Shown one piece after another: positions 1 to 6,536 of a stretch of 13,949 nucleotides of DNA. Source of the DNA: JADFXI01 sp050011415 (GTDB lineage: Bacteria; Nitrospirota; Thermodesulfovibrionia; Thermodesulfovibrionales; Dissulfurispiraceae); the NCBI GenBank assembly GCA_050011415.1, contig JBEKJD010000044.1, positions 1 to 13,949 on the forward strand. The letters are read 5' to 3'. The notes below the pieces were generated by a model. That model had not been told where the DNA came from, did no database searches, and saw only the letters and a program-made list of their open reading frames with translations. Numbering within the stretch: the stretch's first letter is position 1; the number at the start of each line of letters is the position of its first letter. Both the position numbers and the translations under genes were made by a program.

Positions 1-342
1 GGGTTTGATGATATATCCGTCACCACCCTCTTCAGCCGCCCTCGCAATGGTATGCCTGGTCGCTTCCGCGGTAACAAAAATAAAGATCATGTGATCGTAA
101 TTCTTGTCCTCCCGTATGGTTTTAAAAAGCTCGATCCCGCTCATTACCGGCATATTGACATCGCTTATGACCATGTCCACAGGCTTTGCTTTAATTATAT
201 CAAGCGCCTCTCTCCCGTCCCCGGCCGTTGCAATGCTCTCGAAGCCTATTCTCGCAAGCATATTGCTGATGGTTTTACGCATGGATGTCTCGTCTTCCAC
301 AACGAGGCATTTTATTTTCAGATACGCAACAGGAACTGCCAT
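1..342 (-). CDS. CheY-like response regulator receiver domain (3' end cut by window edge)
   Basis: Reading the minus strand from the ATG at 342-340 gives 114 residues, open to the window edge. They form almost a whole receiver domain: the acidic pocket VVEDE (D17), the phospho-acceptor in ISDVNMP (D61), the switch Thr in FVTAEA (T91) and the conserved Lys in YIIKP (K113). The domain would receive phosphate from a histidine kinase. The partner is probably the kinase encoded just upstream, because its TGA and this ATG share one base (TGATG), an arrangement typical of translational coupling. The sequence resembles stand-alone CheY-type receivers more than NtrC-type ones. An output domain beyond base 1 cannot be excluded. 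The receiver assignment is secure; the output function is unknown. Confidence 0.93.
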   Translation of the reverse strand, partial: MAVPVAYLKIKCLVVEDETSMRKTISNMLARIGFESIATAGDGREALDIIKAKPVDMVISDVNMPVMSGIELFKTIREDKNYDHMIFIFVTAEATRHTIARAAEEGGDGYIIKP

Positions 343-1586
343 CAGCCCAGCACCTCTTTAATTGCATCAGGGAGGGTAAAGATAAAACGTGTTCCGCCCC
401 CTTCATTATCCTCAGCCCATAACCGCCCTTCGTGCGCATCGATCACAAGTTTGCAGAATGTCAGCCCCAGTCCGGTAGTAGTATTCCTGTACATCTTACC
501 CGTCTCTATCTGGAAAAATTTGTCGAAAACTTTTCCCTTGAAATCATCCGGGATGCCTGGGCCCTCATCGGCAACGCCGAAAACAGTCTCTTTCGTGCCG
601 GCATCATAACTGATATTCACCCTTATCTGTTTCCCGTCCGGGGAATGCTCGATAGCGTTCAGCAGCAGATTTGAAATCGTCCTGCCTATAAGGTTTTCAT
701 CGATAAACAGTGCGCGTGGTCCTCCATCAAACACTATCTGAATGCCCCTCAATGCAAGCAGGCCCTTCAACGACGTGATTTCACGCTGAACCAGATCGCG
801 GAGGTCAACCTCCTCCCTGTAAATAACGCTTCCCCTTTCTTCCATTTTCATGACATCAAGGATATTCATAACCATGCGCTGCATTTTATACACATCGTTC
901 AGAGCAAGGGTCACCAGCTCAAGCTGAGGCGCATTAAGCGGTTCGTAACTCAGCATGTCCATGTTCGCCATAATGGTGCTGACAGGCCCCTTCAGATCAT
1001 GCACTATAAAGCCGGTCAGACCCGTCTTCATCTCGTCAGCCTTTTTAAGATACGCCATCGCATCCTCGTGCTTTTTAATTCTATTTTCAAGAAGGTCATC
1101 GGCCTGCTCGGCATACAGATAAACAGCCAGTTGACCGGTCAGTTTAACCGCTTCTTTGATCTGTGCCCTGGTCATCCGCTTACAATCTAATGTATCAGTA
1201 ATATTAATAACGCCGATCTTTTTGTTGTTGAACTTAATCGGCAGACTCAATGAATAGCATGATGAGTACTTGGTTGTATCCGCGGGTGTGAAATAGGAGA
1301 GCCTTTTCCTGTTTGTTTCGAATGGCGCATCCTCAAGCAACGCCCTGGTTGCAATAGTGACATCCGACAGACTTCTTTTCATGCCTACAATGGCAGAGTG
1401 TGTTGCCGCATGGACCTCCAGTGTCATATCTTCGAGGTTAATCAGCATGACAGAACACTTTTCGACCTTAAAATAGCGTGCGATAAGGCTTACCACATTG
1501 TGGAGCCTTGCGCTAAAAGGAGTCCTGTTGTCAGACATGAGTTCCCCGACTTCACATATTAGCGTCTCTATCGTTTTCACACGCAT
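342..1586 (-). CDS. GAF-domain sensor histidine kinase (HisKA + HATPase)
   Basis: This is a 414-residue kinase with no evident membrane segment, so probably cytosolic. Residues about 20-160 look like a GAF sensor domain, followed by a short coiled coil (about 160-185). The HisKA H-box is FIVHDLKGP with phospho-His H196. The ATPase domain has an N-box (NLLLNAIEHSP, N310), a G1 box (DEGPGIP, D340), an F-box (FDKFF, 354-358) and a G2 box (GLGL, 372-375). All catalytic motifs are intact. The start at 1586 has a poor ribosome-binding site. An in-frame ATG at 1538-1536, preceded by GGGGA at good spacing, would give 398 residues and is a serious alternative. The ligand of the GAF domain cannot be read from the sequence. 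The gene is divergent from the ABM operon and overlaps the receiver gene by one base, which argues that the two form a cognate pair. Confidence 0.95.
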   Translation of the reverse strand: MRVKTIETLICEVGELMSDNRTPFSARLHNVVSLIARYFKVEKCSVMLINLEDMTLEVHAATHSAIVGMKRSLSDVTIATRALLEDAPFETNRKRLSYFTPADTTKYSSCYSLSLPIKFNNKKIGVINITDTLDCKRMTRAQIKEAVKLTGQLAVYLYAEQADDLLENRIKKHEDAMAYLKKADEMKTGLTGFIVHDLKGPVSTIMANMDMLSYEPLNAPQLELVTLALNDVYKMQRMVMNILDVMKMEERGSVIYREEVDLRDLVQREITSLKGLLALRGIQIVFDGGPRALFIDENLIGRTISNLLLNAIEHSPDGKQIRVNISYDAGTKETVFGVADEGPGIPDDFKGKVFDKFFQIETGKMYRNTTTGLGLTFCKLVIDAHEGRLWAEDNEGGGTRFIFTLPDAIKEVLG

Positions 1587-1709
1587 ACGATAACTATATC
1601 AAATTTGGCCCAAGTTATCTATCAAAGCAGTATATGGACTAATAAGTTTTACACAACTGCCCATTTTTTTGTCGGACTCCTGACCTCCTTCAAGAATGCC
1701 TCAAAATGT

Positions 1710-1740
1710 CTGATATATCAGGAGCCTCCTGATATATCAG
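1710..1740. promoter_or_regulatory. 31-bp palindromic upstream site, copy 1 (probable enhancer-binding-protein site)
   Basis: The arms CTGATATATCAGGAG (1710-1724) and CTCCTGATATATCAG (1726-1740) are perfect inverted repeats around a single C. Each arm also contains the self-complementary 12-mer CTGATATATCAG, so two dimer sites lie 19 bp apart centre to centre, roughly two helical turns. The second 12-mer sits within a 22-bp perfect palindrome (1724-1745), which copy 2 lacks. The centre lies 116 bp before the -24 element and about 142 bp before the predicted start, a normal distance for an activator of sigma-54 RNA polymerase. The protein that binds is unknown. A hairpin in RNA is possible, but the site lies upstream of the predicted start. 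Confidence 0.72.
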
Positions 1741-1840
1741 GAGGCGGAGCATTTCTCAGTATAATCCCCCAATAGTAGTTTTAGCTGAAATTCCAATGTT
1801 TTCAATAGCATATTAACTCCTTTCCTGTCAACACCACTCC

Positions 1841-1856
1841 TGGCACATATTCTGCT
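1841..1856 (+). promoter_or_regulatory. Sigma-54 (-24/-12) promoter, copy 1
   Basis: TGGCACATATTCTGCT matches the RpoN consensus TGGCACG-N4-TTGCW. The -24 GG and -12 GC have the correct spacing and the -12 box has one mismatch (CTGC for TTGC). The predicted transcription start is near 1867, giving a leader of about 200 nt before the GTG of the ABM gene. The match is supported by an independent copy at 9285-9300 with the same -24 and -12 boxes. It would drive the ABM gene and the repeat lipoprotein. Confidence 0.78.
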
Positions 1857-2066
1857 TTTCAATTCGCAAGCAAACACAAAAGTATGTTCCCTCTTATCGC
1901 ATGTTGTGGCTGTTTTTGTGAGCCCGGCCTAATGAGGGTACGATGACCGGGATCGCAGAGGCCCTGACTGAGGATAGACATGATGACCGCGGAGACCGTG
2001 ACGATCATCGTTAAGGCGATGGCGAATCGTGATCAGCTGTAGGAATCTTGATAACCGGGAGGTTCC

Positions 2067-2459
2067 GTGATACTATCGATATTAAGAATGCTTGTGCAGC
2101 CTGAAAGGCGGCGTGATCTTTTAGAAACAGTTAAGGGGATGCTCGAACCCGCACGGGTCGAAAGGGGCTGTCTGAGTTTCCGTCTTTATGAAGACGTAGA
2201 AAACAGAAATGCCTTTGTCCTGCTGGAGGAATGGGCGACACAGGAAGATCTTGAGAGACATATCTCCAAAGACAATCAGCGGCGGCTACTCGCACTTATG
2301 GACCTGTTGAGCGAGCAACCTGAATTGCGGTTCAACACTGTGTCACATACGGCGGGAATGGATCTCATAGAAGAAGTCCTCAATGACATCAAGGAGGTGA
2401 AAATGGAAAAAAACAAAATTCTTGAAGAAAGTCAAAAGATGGAAGCAATAGATAAATAA
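2067..2459 (+). CDS. ABM-domain (antibiotic biosynthesis monooxygenase-like) protein with histidine-kinase linker tail
   Basis: The 130-residue protein starts at a GTG preceded by GGGAGG four bases upstream. Residues 1-95 have the look of the ABM ferredoxin-like fold (YgiN-type quinol monooxygenases and relatives): MILSILRMLVQPER, then GCLSFRLYED, then VLLEEWATQEDLERHI with the usual histidine H65. Such proteins are small cytosolic dimers without a bound cofactor; the substrate cannot be deduced. The C-terminal tail ends in KNKILEESQKMEAIDK. In PAS or hybrid histidine kinases a nearly identical string (EESQKMEAIG) leads directly into the H-box, so the tail looks like the remains of a fused kinase, with the stop falling just before it. 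A strong internal AAGGAGG precedes an in-frame ATG at 2403. It is probably first in an operon with the lipoprotein gene, 42 bp downstream. Confidence 0.82.
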   Translation: MILSILRMLVQPERRRDLLETVKGMLEPARVERGCLSFRLYEDVENRNAFVLLEEWATQEDLERHISKDNQRRLLALMDLLSEQPELRFNTVSHTAGMDLIEEVLNDIKEVKMEKNKILEESQKMEAIDK

Positions 2460-2501
2460 ACCAGTGTTCATAATTCAGGCAGAAAAGGAGGAGCGATTAT
2501 C

Positions 2502-5500
2502 ATGAAAAGATTTAAGACTCGACAAACGTATCTCTTGTTTATCTTAATCCTAAGTGTTTTTTTAATTACAGGATGCGGACATGGAGGAGGGGGAGCAGCA
2601 GGAGCAAGCGCGGCGGCACCCACTGCGCCCACTGTGAGTGCCGTAGTCCCTGCTAATGCTGCCACAGGTGTAGCGATCAACACGGCAGTCAGCGCAACCT
2701 TCAGTGAGGCAATGAACTCTACAACGATCATTTCCCCGGCAACAACCTTTACCTTAACGCAAGGGGGAACGGCTGTTGCAGGCAAAGTTACCTACTCCGG
2801 CGTAACTGCGGTCTTTACACCAACAAGCAATCTTGCATCCAGCACCACCTATACCGCCACGATTACAACCGGGGCCACGGCCCAGAACGGCCTTTCACTG
2901 GCAAGCAGCTATTCATGGACCTTTACCACAGGCGCTGCCCCGGACACCACTCCGCCGACGGTGAGTCTTACGATCCCTGCTAATGCTGCCACAGGTGTAC
3001 CGATCAACACGGCAATCTCAGCAGCCTTCAGCAAGGCGATGAACCCGTTGACGATCACCAACCAAACCTTTACCTTAACGACAGGCGGAACTGCTGTTGC
3101 AGGCGCTGTGACATACTCTGGCGTAACAGCGGTCTTCACACCATTAAGCAACCTTGCATCTGGTACCACCTATACCGCTACTATTTCAACCGGGGCCACG
3201 GACGCGACTGTGACCGGCAATGCACTGGCAAGCAGCTATTCATGGACCTTTACCACAGCTGCGGCCCCGGACACCACTCCACCGACGGTGAGTCTTACGA
3301 TCCCTGCTAATGCTGCCACAGGTGTACCGATCAACACGGCAATCTCAGCAGTCTTCAGCAAGGCGATGAACCCGTTGACGATCACCAACCAAACCTTTAC
3401 CTTAACGACAGGCGGAACTGCTGTTGCAGGCGCTGTGACATACTCCAGCGTAACTGCGATCTTCACACCAACAAGCAACCTTGCAGCCGGCACCACCTAT
3501 ACCGCCACTATTATAACCGGCGCCAGGGACGCGACTGTGACCGGCAATGCACTGGCAAGCAACTATTCATGGACCTTTACCACAGCTGCGGCCATAGACA
3601 AAACTCCGCCCACTGTGACTCTCACAGTCCCTGCTAATGCTGCCACAGGTGTACCAATCAACACGGCAATCTCCGCAGCCTTCAGCAAGGCGATGAACCC
3701 GTTGACGATCACCAACCAAACCTTTACCTTAACGACAGGCGGAACTGCTGTTGCAGGCGCTGTGACATACTCCGGCGTCACTGCGGTCTTCACACCATTA
3801 AGCAATCTTGCAGCCGGCACCACCTATACCGCCACGATTACAACCGGCGCCACGGACGCGACTGTGACCGGCAATGCACTGGCAAGTAACTATTCATGGA
3901 CCTTTACCACAGCTGCGGCCATAGACAAAACTCCACCGACGGTGACTCTCACAATCCCTGCTAATGCCGCCACAGGTGTACCGATCAACACGGCAATCTC
4001 CGCAGTCTTCAGCAAGGCGATGAACCCGTTGACGATCACCAACCAAACCTTTACCTTAACGACAGGCGGAACTGCTGTTGCAGGCGCTGTTACCTACTCT
4101 GGCGTAACAGCGGTCTTCACACCATTAAGCAATCTTGCAGCCGGCGCCACCTATACCGCCACGATTACAACCGGGGCCACGGACGCGACTGTGACCGGCA
4201 ATGCACTGGCAAGTAACTATGTATGGACGTTTACCACAGCTGCGGCCATAGACAAAACTCCGCCCACTGTGACTCTCACAGTCCCTGCTAATGCTGCTAC
4301 AGGTGTAGCGATCAACACGGCAATCTCCGCAGCCTTCAGCAAGGCGATGAACCCGTTGTCGCTGACCAACCAAACCTTTACCTTGACGGCTGGGGGAACG
4401 GCTGTTGCAGGCGCTGTGACATACTCCGGCGTCACTGCGGTCTTCACACCATTAAGCGATCTTGCATCCGGCACCACCTATACCGCCACGATTACAACCG
4501 GCGCCAGGGATGCGACTGTGACCGGCAATGCACTGGCAAGTAACTATGTATGGACGTTTACCACAGCTGCGGCCATAGACACTACTCCGCCGACGGTGAT
4601 TCTCACATCTCCTGTTAATGGTGCCACAGGTGTGTGTACCAACGGAGTCACCGCTACCTTCAGCAAGACGATGAACCCGTTGACGCTCACCAACCAAACA
4701 TTTACGGTGGCAGGCGTAACAGGAACAGTCACCTATGATCCAATAAGCAATATTGCGACCTTTACACCAGTTACACCAAGTTCTCTTGCATCCAGTACCA
4801 CCTATAACCCCCAGATTACAACGGGGGCCAAGGACGCGACCGTGACTGGCAATGCACTGGCAAGTAACTATAATTGGAGCTTTACAACCGGGACAGCCTC
4901 TGCCTGTGCACCGCCGGTAGTCCCGACGGGTATAAACGCGACCCTTGGAATCCTCTCCCCATACGCTATTGCGTCAGCCGCCGGGGTAAGCAACACCGGT
5001 GCTACCAAGATTAACGGGGATGTGGTGTTTGATCCAACTGCCACGTGCAATGCTGTTGCTGTTCCAGGTGGTTCGGCTACGGCAGGTTTTGGTCTTTGCG
5101 GAGGAGATCCTCCAATAAACAATGCTGTGGACACGGTAACTACTACAAGCAGTCCGGACACAACTACTGCAGCCGCTGTCATGGCCGTCTTGAAAACTGA
5201 GTACGGCAGCATCACTCCGGCTCAAATGCCTGGGGCTACTGTTCTTGGATGCGGTACCATAGGAAGCGCCGGCGGCGGGGGAGCGGGCATAGGCTGTGCC
5301 GGCAACTCCACTCTTCCTCCCGGCACCTATATATCCGCTACGAGCTCAACGATTGGGGTAACTGGGACTCTCACCCTCGACGGGCAGGGCAATCCGAATG
5401 CTCAATTCGTCTTTCAGGCGCCATCTGCTCTCACTACGGCGACCAATAGCACGATTATCCTGGTCAACGGCGCCAAGGCATCCAACGTCTGGTGGCAGGT

Positions 5501-5699
5501 GGGCAGTTCAGCGACTCTCGGCGTGAACAGTGCATTCTATGGAAACATACTGGCTGCTGCATCAATCACGATGAATAACGGCGCGACGTCTTGCGGACGA
5601 TTGTTGGCGGGTGCTACAATTTCCTCCGGCGCGTTTGTATTTGGCGCCAATGTCGTTTCAGTGCCGGGTCATCCTGATGCGCCTGCTGGTTGCCAGTAA
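2502..5699 (+). CDS. Large lipoprotein: seven Ig-like (Big_5) repeats plus DUF3494 ice-binding-like domain
   Basis: This is a 1065-residue exported lipoprotein. The signal peptide has a Lys/Arg-rich start, a hydrophobic core and a lipobox ending LITGC, making C25 the lipidated residue, followed by a flexible Gly/Ala-rich spacer. Residues 42-802 are seven tandem Ig-like units of the Big_5/SbsA type, with unit starts at residues 42, 151, 260, 369, 478, 587 and 696, exactly 109 apart. Residues about 811-1065 form a DUF3494 domain, beginning near INATLGILSPYAI and containing LPPGTY, LDGQGNPNAQFVFQ and FYGNILAAASI. In known members this fold is a beta-solenoid that binds ice, but many relatives outside cold habitats probably serve in adhesion, so antifreeze activity should not be assumed. 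The start is supported by AAGGAGG ten to eleven bases upstream. A strong terminator follows at 5731. The stalk probably displays the tip domain away from the membrane. Confidence 0.93.
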   Translation: MKRFKTRQTYLLFILILSVFLITGCGHGGGGAAGASAAAPTAPTVSAVVPANAATGVAINTAVSATFSEAMNSTTIISPATTFTLTQGGTAVAGKVTYSGVTAVFTPTSNLASSTTYTATITTGATAQNGLSLASSYSWTFTTGAAPDTTPPTVSLTIPANAATGVPINTAISAAFSKAMNPLTITNQTFTLTTGGTAVAGAVTYSGVTAVFTPLSNLASGTTYTATISTGATDATVTGNALASSYSWTFTTAAAPDTTPPTVSLTIPANAATGVPINTAISAVFSKAMNPLTITNQTFTLTTGGTAVAGAVTYSSVTAIFTPTSNLAAGTTYTATIITGARDATVTGNALASNYSWTFTTAAAIDKTPPTVTLTVPANAATGVPINTAISAAFSKAMNPLTITNQTFTLTTGGTAVAGAVTYSGVTAVFTPLSNLAAGTTYTATITTGATDATVTGNALASNYSWTFTTAAAIDKTPPTVTLTIPANAATGVPINTAISAVFSKAMNPLTITNQTFTLTTGGTAVAGAVTYSGVTAVFTPLSNLAAGATYTATITTGATDATVTGNALASNYVWTFTTAAAIDKTPPTVTLTVPANAATGVAINTAISAAFSKAMNPLSLTNQTFTLTAGGTAVAGAVTYSGVTAVFTPLSDLASGTTYTATITTGARDATVTGNALASNYVWTFTTAAAIDTTPPTVILTSPVNGATGVCTNGVTATFSKTMNPLTLTNQTFTVAGVTGTVTYDPISNIATFTPVTPSSLASSTTYNPQITTGAKDATVTGNALASNYNWSFTTGTASACAPPVVPTGINATLGILSPYAIASAAGVSNTGATKINGDVVFDPTATCNAVAVPGGSATAGFGLCGGDPPINNAVDTVTTTSSPDTTTAAAVMAVLKTEYGSITPAQMPGATVLGCGTIGSAGGGGAGIGCAGNSTLPPGTYISATSSTIGVTGTLTLDGQGNPNAQFVFQAPSALTTATNSTIILVNGAKASNVWWQVGSSATLGVNSAFYGNILAAASITMNNGATSCGRLLAGATISSGAFVFGANVVSVPGHPDAPAGCQ
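2625..4905 (+). repeat. Seven tandem 327-bp coding repeats
   Basis: Unit starts fall at 2625, 2952, 3279, 3606, 3933, 4260 and 4587, an exact 327-bp period. Units 2-6 are almost identical in DNA and protein; units 4 and 5 differ at only four of 109 residues. Units 1 and 7 are diverged: unit 1 lacks the DATVTGNALAS string and unit 7 has a different central part. The pattern suggests older end units with recent copying or gene conversion in the middle, so copy number may vary among strains. Confidence 0.95.
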
Positions 5700-5730
5700 G
5701 ACATGAGGTATTTGGCCTAAAAACAGGCAA

Positions 5731-5766
5731 AAAAGGGAGACAGGCAATTCAGCCTGTCTCCCTTTT
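5731..5766 (+). terminator. Strong intrinsic terminator after the repeat lipoprotein
   Basis: AAAAGGGAGACAGGC (5731-5745) and GCCTGTCTCCCTTTT (5752-5766) pair perfectly over 15 bp with the 6-nt loop AATTCA. The stem ends in T residues and is followed by GCCTCTTT. The A-rich left side also allows it to act on the opposite strand. It separates the ABM/lipoprotein operon from the SYLF gene. Confidence 0.93.
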
Positions 5767-5875
5767 GCCTCTTTACATCGCCTCGTTGTTTTGGCACAGA
5801 GATATCACACACGGCTATTTTTCAAAGAGCCGGAAAGACAACAGCAAAACGCACCCACAATAAGGAGGAACAACT

Positions 5876-6436
5876 ATGAAAATCAGAGATTATTTCAGAA
5901 TTCTCACAGTATTTTTAGTGTGTGCCTTTGTGTTTTCTCTGCATGCAACTCCATCGTATGCGAAGACAAAGGGAGAGATTAATGCCAGCGTTACAGCGGC
6001 CCTGGAGCGTTTCGAGCACATTAAAGGCAGCACCGCATTTCTCAAGGGCGCCAGGGGGGTACTCGTAATGCCCGGGATCACCAAGGCCGGGTTCGTGATT
6101 GGAGGTGAATACGGTCAGGGCGCTCTTTTGGTCGACGACAAGATCGTTAACTATTACAGCGTTGTCGAGGGGTCGGTGGGATGGCAGATCGGCGCCCAGC
6201 AGTTCGATATGATCATACTGTTCATGACCGATGATGTGCTGAATAAGTTCCGTAAAAGTGAGAACTGGGAGGCCGGAGTAGACGCGGAGATCACGGTCAT
6301 CACCGTTGGCGCGGATGTAACTGTCGAGACACTGCAGAGCCAGCACCCAATTGCAGGCTTTATTTTCAACCAGAAAGGTCTGATGGGAGGAGTGACTCTG
6401 AAAGGAACGAAATTTACCAGGATACATCCCGAATAA
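5876..6436 (+). CDS. Exported SYLF-domain (Ysc84/DUF500) lipid-binding protein
   Basis: This 186-residue protein starts at an ATG seven bases after AAGGAGG. Residues 1-29 are a signal peptide with a hydrophobic core and probable cleavage after PSYA. The rest is a SYLF domain: IKGSTAFLKGARGVLVMPGITKAG-type opening (49-72), the Gly-rich GGEYGQGALLV, SVGWQIGAQQFDMIILFM (100-117) and a C-terminal IFNQKGLMGGVTLKG (163-177). In eukaryotes SYLF binds phosphoinositides. Bacterial exported members are common but poorly understood, and envelope lipid binding is inferred. The decarboxylase gene follows after 100 bp and may share the transcript. A TGGCAC at 5792-5797 has no matching -12 box, so I do not claim a sigma-54 promoter here. 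Confidence 0.9.
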   Translation: MKIRDYFRILTVFLVCAFVFSLHATPSYAKTKGEINASVTAALERFEHIKGSTAFLKGARGVLVMPGITKAGFVIGGEYGQGALLVDDKIVNYYSVVEGSVGWQIGAQQFDMIILFMTDDVLNKFRKSENWEAGVDAEITVITVGADVTVETLQSQHPIAGFIFNQKGLMGGVTLKGTKFTRIHPE

Positions 6437-6447
6437 GGTGAGATCCA

Positions 6448-6476
6448 CGGTGGGGTGACCGGTCTGTGCCCCACCG
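6448..6476 (+). other. Hairpin between the SYLF and decarboxylase genes
   Basis: CGGTGGGG (6448-6455) pairs with CCCCACCG (6469-6476), an 8-bp GC-rich stem with a 13-nt loop. No T tract follows, so it is not a typical terminator. It could stabilise the upstream message or cause partial termination. Confidence 0.4.
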
Positions 6477-6536
6477 GAAAGAGCCCTCGGCAAGTTTCGC
6501 ATCAGCAGCGAAGAGTGAGACGAGGAGTGTAGCAAT

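Larger units (their letters stand above)
1710..1900 (+). repeat. Duplicated regulatory module, copy 1
   Basis: This 191-bp stretch aligns without a gap to 9154-9344 at a constant offset of 7444. My hand count gives 30/31 identities in the palindrome, 41/60 over 1741-1800 and 76/100 over 1801-1900, in total 147/191. Similarity fades outside these limits, although a little A-rich similarity remains just upstream. The best-kept parts are the palindrome, the -24/-12 promoter, and a stretch after it around 1870-1880 (caaacac). That pattern points to selection on regulatory sites rather than a random duplication. Confidence 0.9.
1587..2066. other. 480-bp divergent intergenic region with sigma-54 module and leader
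   Basis: No convincing protein gene lies here. From 1710 to 1900 it holds copy 1 of the duplicated regulatory module, listed separately. The remaining 1901-2066 would be the 5' leader of the ABM transcript. Within it a 23-codon ORF (ATG 1943, stop TAA 2012-2014) follows a modest GAGGG and encodes a very charged Asp/Arg/His-rich end. It lies about 76 nt past the predicted transcription start, but I regard it as doubtful. No clear -35/-10 promoter for the minus-strand kinase was recognised between 1587 and 1700. Confidence 0.6.

Noticed and set aside
52..674. Plus-strand ORFs opposite the regulator and kinase genes
   Set aside because: The minus-strand reading has complete receiver and kinase motifs; the plus-strand ORFs have no recognisable domain or start signal.
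1710..1740. Palindrome as a transposon end or CRISPR-like repeat
   Set aside because: There are only two copies, 7.4 kb apart, both in promoters with fixed distance to a -24/-12 box, with no transposase and no target-site duplication seen.
2909..4732. Series of minus-strand ORFs of about 86 codons repeated every 327 bp
   Set aside because: They are shadows of the tandem repeat gene on the plus strand, repeated only because the coding repeats are.
5792..5807. Possible third sigma-54 promoter (TGGCACAGAGATATCA) before the SYLF gene
   Set aside because: The -24 box fits, but the -12 box has TC in place of GC, and no CTGATATATCAG site lies upstream.
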